NCBI GenBank assembly: GCA_024742665.1 | Contig: JANSYA010000001.1 | Location: 1,319,001-1,383,000, forward strand | Direction: 5' to 3' | DNA length: 64,000 nucleotides | Source: a bacterium | GTDB lineage: Bacteria > Spirochaetota > Leptospiria > Leptospirales > Leptonemataceae | Shown: positions 8,683-16,629 of the stretch, piece by piece | Numbering within the stretch: the first letter of the stretch is position 1 | Layout: every line of letters starts with the position of its first letter | Notes under the pieces: model-generated | The model's input: only the letters and a program-made list of their open reading frames with translations | Database searches by the model: none | What the model was told of the DNA's origin: nothing | Translations under genes and position numbers: made by a program

Positions 8683-9858
8683 TCAGAGTCTGCCTGCCAG
8701 TGCAGATAACAAGCGCGTTATATTTTCAGAGCGTGCGGTATAACCCATCGTGCCGATGCGCCAGATCTTGCCGGCCAGATCTCCGAGACCCGCGCCGATT
8801 TCGATACCGTCTTCGTCGAGCAGGGCGCGCCGAATCGCCGCTTCGCGCTCCTGGAGCGCCGCGGGCACGATCACGCTGTTCAACTGCGGCAGCCGCCACT
8901 CCGCGTCGACCAGATATTCAATGCCCAGGGGAGCGAGTCCGTCGCGCAGCTGTTCGTGCGCGGCGCGATGTCGAGCGTGGGCGGCCTCCAGACCTTCGGC
9001 GGCCAGGATCGCCAGAGATTCATGCAAAGCCATGAGCGTATGCACCGGCGCCGTATGATGATAGCTACGTTGATTCTGGCCGTCGTCCCAATAGGCGTTC
9101 AGCAGATTTAGATCCAAAAACCAGCTCTGGACCGCTTCGCGCCGCGCGCGAACTTTCGCAAGAGCGCGTTCGCTGAAAGTTACGGGACTCAGGCCCGGCG
9201 TGCAGGAAAGACATTTTTGCGAACCGCTATAGACCGCGTCGAGCCCCCAGGCGTCGACTTCGAGCGGAATGCCGCCGAGAGACGTCACCGTATCGACGAT
9301 GATCAGGCAGTCGTGTTCGTGGGCGATGCCCGCGAGAGTCTGCACGTCCGAACGGGCTCCGGTCGAAGTTTCGGCGTGCACGGAGGCCACCAGCTTCGCG
9401 TCGGGGTTGGCCTTCAGCGCGTCTTCCAGCTGATTCGGATCGACCGGGCGGCCCCAGTCGTCGTCAATTATGATCGGCAGGCCGCGCGTGCGTTTGACGT
9501 TCTCCAGCATGCGTCCGCCGAAGACGCCGTTGCGACAGACCACGACCTGATCGCCGGCTTCCACCAGGTTTACGAAGCACAGCTCCATGCCCGCCGAACC
9601 GGGCGCGGAGATCGGCAGGGTCATCGCGTTCTTCGTTTGAAAGGCGTACCGCAGAAGCTCTTTTAAGTCGTCCATGAAAGCGACGAATCCGGGGTCGAGA
9701 TGCCCCACGACCGGTCGTGAAAGGGCGGACAATACGCGGGGATCCATATTCGAAGGGCCGGGGCCCATCAGCAGGCGTTCCGGCGGAATATAGGATTCAA
9801 TCGAGGGGGCGTTCACTCCCCGAGCTGGCCCGGCCGGGCTGCGGGTGTCAACCGCCAA
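8683..9858 (-). CDS. Class V aminotransferase, alanine/serine-glyoxylate aminotransferase family
   Basis: 391 residues, the usual length of the family. Diagnostic regions are LMGPGPSNMDPRV near residue 30, the PLP-phosphate contact region ISAPGSAGMELC near 84, the PLP-pyridine-binding D in LIIVDTVTSLGG near 190, and the Schiff-base lysine in YSGSQKCLSCTPG near 212. These enzymes move the amino group of alanine or serine to glyoxylate; substrate preference cannot be settled here. It is divergent from comEC, whose true start lies just beyond this gene's start. Confidence 0.88.
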   Translation of the reverse strand: MAVDTRSPAGPARGVNAPSIESYIPPERLLMGPGPSNMDPRVLSALSRPVVGHLDPGFVAFMDDLKELLRYAFQTKNAMTLPISAPGSAGMELCFVNLVEAGDQVVVCRNGVFGGRMLENVKRTRGLPIIIDDDWGRPVDPNQLEDALKANPDAKLVASVHAETSTGARSDVQTLAGIAHEHDCLIIVDTVTSLGGIPLEVDAWGLDAVYSGSQKCLSCTPGLSPVTFSERALAKVRARREAVQSWFLDLNLLNAYWDDGQNQRSYHHTAPVHTLMALHESLAILAAEGLEAAHARHRAAHEQLRDGLAPLGIEYLVDAEWRLPQLNSVIVPAALQEREAAIRRALLDEDGIEIGAGLGDLAGKIWRIGTMGYTARSENITRLLSALAGRL

Positions 9859-9899
9859 AAAAATCGGAACGATGCACGCGCGAAAAGTCCTTCTGGAAT

Positions 9900-11615
9900 A
9901 TGCTGACCGGTGCGCGAATCAAATACCTGTTTTTAATCTGCGGCATGATCGCCGTCTGGTCCTGGCAATCCGGCCCGCTTTCCCCGGGGAATTCGGTGGA
10001 TAGCCGGCAAGCTTCGCAATCTGCCGCCGCGCCGCGCGATTATAAGCGAGCGACTCGCGCGCTGATTCGCATTGAACGGGTGCGCAAAGCAGGACGCTAC
10101 GAAGCTCTGGTGAGCACATACGCCGCCGAGACTCGCGTGCGCGTGCGCACTTCGAAAAAATACGGGCGACCGCGAAATCGGAATCAGACGCGCCGGTTCC
10201 GCGCAAAATATTCATCGCGCTTTCGCATGCTTTATAATCGCCGCGCTCAGGCCGCTCTGGCAGCGCCGCCGCTGCGCGTGCTATTAAAAGTGAATCGTTA
10301 CGATCTGGTGGCAGGGTGTACGATTGATGCGCGACTCTTCGGCCGGGGAGTCGCGCGGCCTCTGCCGAAAAACGGATACGGTCGCTACCTGGCCGGTCGC
10401 GGTATGTCCGCTCGCCTGGAACTTTCGAAACGTTATCATCTGCTGGGCGTCGACTGCTCGCAGATGACGATGGGCGGGCGACTGCACGCCGGGCTGCGCC
10501 GGATCTTAAAACACAATGCGCAGCTGGACTATACTGACGCTCGCTACGGCCTGGTGCTGGGTCTACTGCTCGGCAACTCCGGTTTCCTGCAGCGGGATCT
10601 GAAAGATCGCGCGCGAAGCCTGGGAGTGGCGCATCTGTTCGCGGCCAGCGGACTGCACCTGGGAATCTTTTACGCGTGTCTGTACTGGCCGCTGCGACGC
10701 ATCTTCGGTCGGCGGGATCCGCGCGCTTTGTTTCTGCCCCTGGGGCCGTGTCTGCTGTACCTGATCGCCCTTGACGCGCCCGTTTCTTTACTGCGGGCCT
10801 TTTGTTTTCTGGCGAGCCACGCCGCCCAGAGTCTTTTTCATCGTCACGTGCCCGTGCGGCAACTGCTGGTGAATACCGCGCTGATCGTACTGGTTCTCGC
10901 GCCGCGGGATTTTTTTCAGATCGGCACGGCCCTGAGCTTCGGCGCCGTCGGCGGCATCCTGTATTTTTCGCGCGTGCTGCAGACGACGCTGTTTGCGCAT
11001 CCACGCTGGTCGAAGATCGGCGGTCACGCGTCGGTCAGTCTCGCGGCGGGGGTTTGCACGGTTCCGCTGATCGTTTTGTTTTTCGAACAGCATCCCGCCC
11101 TGAGCCTGCCGGCGAATCTCTTGCTGGTGCCGCTGATCGCCGTGCTTTTGCCGTTGATTGCGGGCGGCTGCGCATTGACTCTGTTTGTTGGAGCGTCGAT
11201 CGAAGCGGCGATCGGGAGCGGGGCGCTACCGTCGTTGAATGCCGCCGACCCGGATGGCAGCGCGATGCAGCTGCTTGATTTTTTGGTCTGGCGTCCGCTG
11301 CTCGGCGGCCTGGATCTGTTTTTGATTTTGACGGAGATTCTGGCTTACGTCGACGGCTTGCTCGCCCTGAGGGACGGCGATTCGCCCGCCGGCTGGTTCG
11401 TTTATAAGATTCGCGCGCTGCCGCTGCTGGCGGATGCAATCGTCGTCGGCGGCGCGCTGATGCTCCGGCGCATTCAAAAGCGCGCGAAGCGAAGCGGCGA
11501 CCCGGACAATCCGCGTCTACTTGCAACAGTGCGTCTGGCGATCTGGTGCGGAATCGCGCTGCTCGGCCCGCCGGGGGCCTGGCTCGAATTCTGGATCGCG
11601 CGGCTGCTGGCATGA
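9900..11615 (+). CDS. comEC: ComEC/Rec2-family DNA-uptake channel protein
   Basis: About 571 residues. The frame is open back to 9717, but that part overlaps the divergent aminotransferase and looks non-coding, so I start at the ATG at 9900. A hydrophobic first segment is followed by a soluble DUF4131-like region and the ComEC competence domain, marked by LGLLLGNSGFLQRDLK and the very typical AHLFAASGLHLGIFYA near residue 245, then multiple membrane segments. No metallo-beta-lactamase domain follows, which is common outside Firmicutes. ComEC translocates single-stranded DNA across the inner membrane; natural competence is not proven by this gene alone. Confidence 0.85.
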   Translation: MLTGARIKYLFLICGMIAVWSWQSGPLSPGNSVDSRQASQSAAAPRDYKRATRALIRIERVRKAGRYEALVSTYAAETRVRVRTSKKYGRPRNRNQTRRFRAKYSSRFRMLYNRRAQAALAAPPLRVLLKVNRYDLVAGCTIDARLFGRGVARPLPKNGYGRYLAGRGMSARLELSKRYHLLGVDCSQMTMGGRLHAGLRRILKHNAQLDYTDARYGLVLGLLLGNSGFLQRDLKDRARSLGVAHLFAASGLHLGIFYACLYWPLRRIFGRRDPRALFLPLGPCLLYLIALDAPVSLLRAFCFLASHAAQSLFHRHVPVRQLLVNTALIVLVLAPRDFFQIGTALSFGAVGGILYFSRVLQTTLFAHPRWSKIGGHASVSLAAGVCTVPLIVLFFEQHPALSLPANLLLVPLIAVLLPLIAGGCALTLFVGASIEAAIGSGALPSLNAADPDGSAMQLLDFLVWRPLLGGLDLFLILTEILAYVDGLLALRDGDSPAGWFVYKIRALPLLADAIVVGGALMLRRIQKRAKRSGDPDNPRLLATVRLAIWCGIALLGPPGAWLEFWIARLLA

Positions 11616-11697
11616 ACGCAAAGCATTGATCCGGCCGGCAAACCGGCCTGCGCCCAAAAACTCTGGCCGGGGCGCGGGCCCGGTCCAGACTTGCCGT

Positions 11698-12672
11698 GTG
11701 GCTGCCGCCTATCCTTATTTCAGTCCCGTGCGCATTCAGAACGATCTCGCGCAGTTGGACGCGGCGCCGCGCAAGCGCTGGGGTCAGTGTTTTTTAATCG
11801 AACCGCGTTTGATCCAGACGATGGCCGACCGCGTGCTGGCCGCGCATCGCAATTCGCGATTCAATTCGCAGGCTGAGTCCGGGACGGCCGCCGCGCCGAT
11901 TCTGGAAATCGGTCCCGGCCTCGGCGCGTTGACCTGGCCGCTGCTGCAGGCGGGCGCTTCGGTCGCCGCGATTGAAATCGATCCGGCCATGGGCCGACTC
12001 CTGAGCGAGCTGGCCGGAAGCGCGCGGCCAGCACTCTCAGCTGGCGGTCAGGGCGCAGGCGTCGGCGTCGGCGATCTCTGGCTTTTTGCCGGCGACGCGC
12101 GAGACGTTCTGGAAAAACTGCGCGACGCTCCGGTGGAGTTTGGCGTGCAGTCCGCGAGCCGGACGATCCGTCCTGAGGACTGCGAAATCGTTTGCGGAAA
12201 TCTGCCTTATTATATCACCACTGATTTGCTCGTGGGCTGCATGGCACTGCCGGCCGTGCGGGCGGGATTTTTTTTAACGCAGCTTGAATTCGCCGAACGC
12301 ATTGTCGCCGCGGACGCGCGCAGCTCGCTGAACGTATATCTGCGCAATTTCGGCGAGTGGCGTCAAAGCATGCGCTTGAAAGCATCGGCCTTTTATCCCC
12401 GGCCCCGAGTCGATTCGGCCTTTATTGAATTTGCGGCGTACCCCGAAGGACCGCGCAGCGACGGCGCGACTCTGCAAAAATTGCTGCGCATGAGCTTCGG
12501 CGCCCGGCGGAAAAAACTCGCGAACAGCTGGAAGCAGGATCGGCGGGGGCTGCTGGACTATGAAGTACTATGTGCGGCGGCGGCGAAGGCCGGAGTCGAC
12601 TCCGATCTGCGGGCCGAAGCCGTACCGGTCGAAGATTATTATCGTCTGGCCCGGGTCCTCGGCGAAATATGA
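11698..12672 (+). CDS. rsmA: 16S rRNA dimethyladenosine transferase RsmA/KsgA
   Basis: About 324 residues from a GTG at 11698; a GTG at 11728 is equally possible, and the longer frame back to 11521 overlaps comEC. It dimethylates the two adjacent adenosines in the 3' terminal helix of 16S rRNA. Evidence: the N-terminal RKRWGQCFLIEP, SAM motif I LEIGPGLGALTWPLLQAGA, acidic EIDPAMG, and the catalytic motif IV NLPYYITTDLL. The C-terminal KsgA domain carries RPRVDSAFIEF and FGARRKKLANS. A poorly conserved insertion near residues 105-130 makes it longer than E. coli KsgA. Confidence 0.92.
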   Translation: MAAAYPYFSPVRIQNDLAQLDAAPRKRWGQCFLIEPRLIQTMADRVLAAHRNSRFNSQAESGTAAAPILEIGPGLGALTWPLLQAGASVAAIEIDPAMGRLLSELAGSARPALSAGGQGAGVGVGDLWLFAGDARDVLEKLRDAPVEFGVQSASRTIRPEDCEIVCGNLPYYITTDLLVGCMALPAVRAGFFLTQLEFAERIVAADARSSLNVYLRNFGEWRQSMRLKASAFYPRPRVDSAFIEFAAYPEGPRSDGATLQKLLRMSFGARRKKLANSWKQDRRGLLDYEVLCAAAAKAGVDSDLRAEAVPVEDYYRLARVLGEI

Positions 12673-12814
12673 GCCCGCGTGCCCGGAGTCGCCGATCGTA
12701 ATCCCGGCCAGGATCGACAGACCTTTGCCCGGTCATTCAAAATCGAGCCAAAATTCGATTGCAATCGCACCGTCATTCTTCTGTGTCAGAGAAAGAATCT
12801 ATAGAAAAAACATC

Positions 12815-15469
12815 ATGCGAAAAGAATCTCGATTCTCGAATTACTCAACTCTGGCGGCCCTGGCCTTTGCAATTTACGGAAGCGCTCTGGCCGCCCAGTC
12901 CCCGGCTCCGCCGATTCAGTCTGTGAGCGAGGCCGGCACGGAGATTGTGACTCTGGATGCGGTGACGATTGCGGACGATGGGCCGACCTGGTGGGCCACG
13001 GCGGCCGAGATCGACCCGGCGGCGGAATTCGCCGATCTACGCCAGGCGTCTCCGGGGGCAGTCGGCCTGGATCAGGCGGGGCCGGCCTGGCAGCCCGTGA
13101 AGGTGCCCGGGAATCTTGTCAACCAGGGCGTGGTCGAAGACGGCCTGACCCCGATCTGGTATCGCAAAGCCTTTTTCGTGCCGGGCCGCATCGCCGCGCC
13201 GATGGCGGTGCGCATCGGAGAAATCAGCGATCGCGATCAGGCGTACTTAAACGGAGTTCCGATCGGCGCGACGGGGGACTGGGATTCGGAGCTGCCCCAG
13301 GGATACGATCGCCACCGACTGTATACGATTCCGGACGGCGTGCTGCGCAAGGGCGCGGTCAATCTGCTGCACGTGCGGGTGAAAGGCTTTTTTCCGTACG
13401 AAACCGGCGTGATGCGCAATACGACCGCGATCGGCCCCGCGGAGCAGGTCTGGCGCGAACACTATCTGACGAATTTCGGAGCGGTGCTGCTCTTGATGGT
13501 GTACGTTACTGTCGGCGCGTATTTTTTGTTTTTGTTTATTCGACGCCTTTCGGATCGCGAGAATTTGTACTTCGCGCTCTTCGCCTTCGGTCTGGTGATC
13601 TATCAGTTTCTCCGGACGCAGCTCAAGTACGAGCTCGGCTTCGACTTCTTTGTATTAAAGCGCGCCGAATACCTGGTGCTCGCGACGCTCGGCTTTACTT
13701 CGTACATGTTCGTGCGCCATTATTTTAATCTGCCGAACAACGCCTTCATGCGATGGTTCGATCGGATCATGTGGTTTCCGGCTCTCGTTTCGGTCGCGCA
13801 GTTTTGCGTGGTCGCTTTTACCAGCGACGTGCTGTTTTGGAATACCTTTAACGACAGCGTCTTTTTGCCGACGCTGATTCTATTTTACGTCTCCGGCTTT
13901 ATGGCCGTCGTGATCTACGGAATTCGCCTGGGCGACCGCGACGCGATTTTGATGTTGTTCGGTCTGGTCATGTTTATCCTGGCCTTCGGCTTCGATACCC
14001 TGACCCACTATTCGATTTTCGTTTTCCCGCGGGTTCTCGGCTATGTCTTCGTTATGTTCGTGCTGAGTCTGGCTTTGATTCTGGCCAACCGTTTCGTGCG
14101 ACTGCATACCGAAGTCGAAGATCTGAACCGCAACCTCGAGAAGAAAGTCGCCACGCGCACCGAAGAACTCAACAATACGCTGACGGAGGTCCGCGCTCTG
14201 AAGGTCCAGCAGGACGGGGATTATTTTCTGACTTCGCTGCTTGTGCGTCCCCTGGGCGGCAATTTCGCCACGAGCGAACTGGCGGACGTCGACATGCTCG
14301 AACGTCAGAAGAAGCACTTCGTTTTTCGCGAACGCGAATGGGAGATCGGCGGCGACTTAAACGTAGCCCACGATATTCTATTACGCGATCGGAAGTACGT
14401 GCTGGTCATGAACGCCGACGCGATGGGCAAGTCGATTCAGGGCGCCGGCGGCGCGCTCGTACTCGGCACGGTCTTTAAGTCCCTGGTCAATCGCACGCAG
14501 CACTCGGCGGCTTCGCGCAATCTCTTTCCGGAGCAGTGGCTCAAGCAGGCCTTTTTAGAACTGCAGGATACCTTCGTTTCATTCGACGGTTCGATGCTGG
14601 TGTCGGTCGTGATCGGACTGCTCGACGAAGAGTCCGGTCTGTTGTACTATCTGAACGCCGAACATCCCTGGACCGTGTTGTATCGCGGCGGCAAAGCGGA
14701 GTTCATCGAGCAGGACCTGACTTTACGCAAAGTCGGTATCGATCTGGAGGGCGTCACGGACGGCGAGCTATCGGTGAAGCTGTTCGAAATGACCCCGGGC
14801 GATGTTTTGATTTTCGGATCCGACGGTCGCGACGATATTGTGATCGGCGAAGACGAAGAGGGCCGGCGAATTATGAACGAAGAAGAATCGCTGTTTTTGC
14901 GCCGGGTCGAGGAGGGCGACGGACGCCTGGCCGGAATTGAAACCGCCCTGCGCCGCCAGGGGGAATTCTCGGACGACTTCACACTCGTGCGTCTGGGCTT
15001 TCGCGAAAACGCGCCCTTTCCGGAGCGACCGAATGCCGGGGAAGTCGCGGCTCTGCGCGAAAGGGCTTTGCAGGCGGCGAAGGCCGGCGAAAGCGATCAG
15101 GCCCTGCGGGATTTTGAAGCGGCCCTCGCCCTGGACGAATCCGACCGCGAAAGCCTGCGGGGCGCCGCGATGGCCTGCATTCGAGCGAAAGACTATGAAC
15201 GCGCCGCGTCCTACGGCGAACGTTATCTAAACGTCGCTCCCGGCGATACGAAATTTCTCTATTATAGCGCGCAGGTCCTGCGGCAGCTGGGCCGCTTCGA
15301 AAGCGCCGCGGATCACGGCGAACGCTGTCGCCTGCGAAGTCCAGAGCACATCGACAACCTGGTGAATCTAATTCAGATCTATCGTGCGACGGGCAACGCT
15401 GAACGCGAAGCGCTGATTCTCGGCAAAGCCCGCGCGATCGATCCCGATCACCCGCGCTTGAAAGACTGA
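12815..15469 (+). CDS. 7TM sensor (7TMR-DISM) - PP2C/SpoIIE phosphatase - TPR protein
   Basis: 884 residues from the ATG at 12815; the open frame upstream overlaps rsmA and is discarded. Order: signal peptide (1-28); extracytoplasmic jelly-roll sensor domain of the DISM type (about 45-215); seven hydrophobic segments (about 220-445); coiled coil with RNLEKKVATRTEELNN (about 450-490); SpoIIE-type PP2C phosphatase (about 530-725) with metal-binding aspartates in MNADAMGKSIQG, IFGSDGRDDI and DDFTLVRLGF; and TPR repeats (about 740-884). Related architectures are abundant in Leptospira. It probably senses an external ligand and dephosphorylates a STAS-type protein. The STAS partner is not adjacent, so its target may be one of the cassettes at 27-32 kb or elsewhere. 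Confidence 0.85.
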   Translation: MRKESRFSNYSTLAALAFAIYGSALAAQSPAPPIQSVSEAGTEIVTLDAVTIADDGPTWWATAAEIDPAAEFADLRQASPGAVGLDQAGPAWQPVKVPGNLVNQGVVEDGLTPIWYRKAFFVPGRIAAPMAVRIGEISDRDQAYLNGVPIGATGDWDSELPQGYDRHRLYTIPDGVLRKGAVNLLHVRVKGFFPYETGVMRNTTAIGPAEQVWREHYLTNFGAVLLLMVYVTVGAYFLFLFIRRLSDRENLYFALFAFGLVIYQFLRTQLKYELGFDFFVLKRAEYLVLATLGFTSYMFVRHYFNLPNNAFMRWFDRIMWFPALVSVAQFCVVAFTSDVLFWNTFNDSVFLPTLILFYVSGFMAVVIYGIRLGDRDAILMLFGLVMFILAFGFDTLTHYSIFVFPRVLGYVFVMFVLSLALILANRFVRLHTEVEDLNRNLEKKVATRTEELNNTLTEVRALKVQQDGDYFLTSLLVRPLGGNFATSELADVDMLERQKKHFVFREREWEIGGDLNVAHDILLRDRKYVLVMNADAMGKSIQGAGGALVLGTVFKSLVNRTQHSAASRNLFPEQWLKQAFLELQDTFVSFDGSMLVSVVIGLLDEESGLLYYLNAEHPWTVLYRGGKAEFIEQDLTLRKVGIDLEGVTDGELSVKLFEMTPGDVLIFGSDGRDDIVIGEDEEGRRIMNEEESLFLRRVEEGDGRLAGIETALRRQGEFSDDFTLVRLGFRENAPFPERPNAGEVAALRERALQAAKAGESDQALRDFEAALALDESDRESLRGAAMACIRAKDYERAASYGERYLNVAPGDTKFLYYSAQVLRQLGRFESAADHGERCRLRSPEHIDNLVNLIQIYRATGNAEREALILGKARAIDPDHPRLKD

Positions 15470-15526
15470 GGCGCGGCCTGAGAGAAAAGGCATTGTGCCG
15501 TCGCCGACATCGCGATGGCGCCGCGA

Positions 15527-16546
15527 TTATTTTTCGAGCGCGCGCAGGAAGTCGCGAATGCTGTTGAGAATCAATTCTTTGTCTGTGCGCACGTACTCGC
15601 TCATTAAGATGTGATTTCCGTCAGCTACGGCCACGGCCCGGCTCTCGGGATGGGCGCCGCCCTGTAGTTTGCCGAAGCTCGCGAAGTGCTCCAAGTTGCC
15701 CTGAACGTCGACGACCTGGTCCTGCCGCTCTTCGTCTTTATAATAGTAGAGCAAAAGCGAAGGCGTGGTAATGCGTCCGAGGATATGATCCTGCACAATG
15801 TACTTGCGTAATTCCGCCAGCGGTTGCAGCGCGCTATAATATTGAGTGGTCAGCCAGTAGTCTTCGTAGCCGGGCTGCTTGCGCTTTTCGGGATCTTCGC
15901 CCCAGTTCGCGTCCCGAATTTCGCCGAAGGCGCCGTTCACGATCAGCATGCCGCCGGGCAGTGTAAAGATCGCCGAAGTGGGATCTTTGAATTCGAACAG
16001 CGGGCTGCCAAGGATGATTGCGTGGACTTCGTCCGGATGCTGCGCGGCCAGATAGGCGGCCAGCAAGGCGCCGGTGCTGGAACCGCTGATGATGATTTTT
16101 TCGCCGAGCTTCGACATCATCGCGAAGGCTGCTTCGGTCGCGTCGATATAGTCGGTGTATTTTACGGCCGCGTGGCGTTCTTTGTCGGTGCCGTGTCCCG
16201 GCAAACGCATATAATAGGTGTTCGCCTGAAATTCTTCGCCGATCTGATCGATGACCAGTTCGCCTTCGGCCCGGGATGCACCGAAGCCGTGAATAAAGAG
16301 AATCGCGTATTCCGTTTTGGGAGCGTAGCGCACCAGCCGCTCTTCGTTATCTGGGCGGACCCCGGCCGCTTCACTGGCGGTGAGCCGTTCCGCCAGATAC
16401 GCGTCGAATGTTTCCGGCAGGGGGCCGGCCTGGTATTCGTAGTCGAGGGGATTGTATGCCAGGACTGCGACGAGTCCGATCGCGAACGCGCCCAGGGCGA
16501 TGAGGGTTTTTTTGTTTTTGTTTGGTGTGCCGGCTTTCGATTCCAT
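15527..16546 (-). CDS. Alpha/beta hydrolase (lysophospholipase/carboxylesterase-like), membrane-anchored
   Basis: 339 residues. An N-terminal hydrophobic stretch (TLIALGAFAIGLVAVLAY) near residues 14-31 serves as anchor or signal. The alpha/beta hydrolase fold shows an oxyanion region AILFIHGFGASRAEGE near 80, nucleophile elbow ISGSSTGALLA near 153, and a C-terminal His in DGNHILMSEY near 310 preceded by an acidic LLLYYYKDEERQD segment. Substrate unknown; monoacylglycerol or esterase activity would fit the fold. It is divergent from the radical SAM gene with an 83-bp intergenic region. Confidence 0.78.
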   Translation of the reverse strand: MESKAGTPNKNKKTLIALGAFAIGLVAVLAYNPLDYEYQAGPLPETFDAYLAERLTASEAAGVRPDNEERLVRYAPKTEYAILFIHGFGASRAEGELVIDQIGEEFQANTYYMRLPGHGTDKERHAAVKYTDYIDATEAAFAMMSKLGEKIIISGSSTGALLAAYLAAQHPDEVHAIILGSPLFEFKDPTSAIFTLPGGMLIVNGAFGEIRDANWGEDPEKRKQPGYEDYWLTTQYYSALQPLAELRKYIVQDHILGRITTPSLLLYYYKDEERQDQVVDVQGNLEHFASFGKLQGGAHPESRAVAVADGNHILMSEYVRTDKELILNSIRDFLRALEK

Positions 16547-16629
16547 CTTTCGACGCTTTTCCCGGTTATCCGTCCAGCTTGACAGCTTTTTTTGAGTGTA
16601 AATCTGCCCTGCCTGTGAATCTTATCCAC

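Noticed and set aside
9717..9899. Upstream extension of comEC
   Set aside because: It overlaps the divergent aminotransferase gene and encodes a Pro/Arg-rich segment with no signal peptide; the ATG at 9900 starts a good hydrophobic segment.
9919..11004. 361-residue minus-strand frame inside comEC
   Set aside because: Arg/Ala-rich composition typical of antisense frames in GC-rich DNA, with no domain; comEC motifs on the plus strand are unmistakable.
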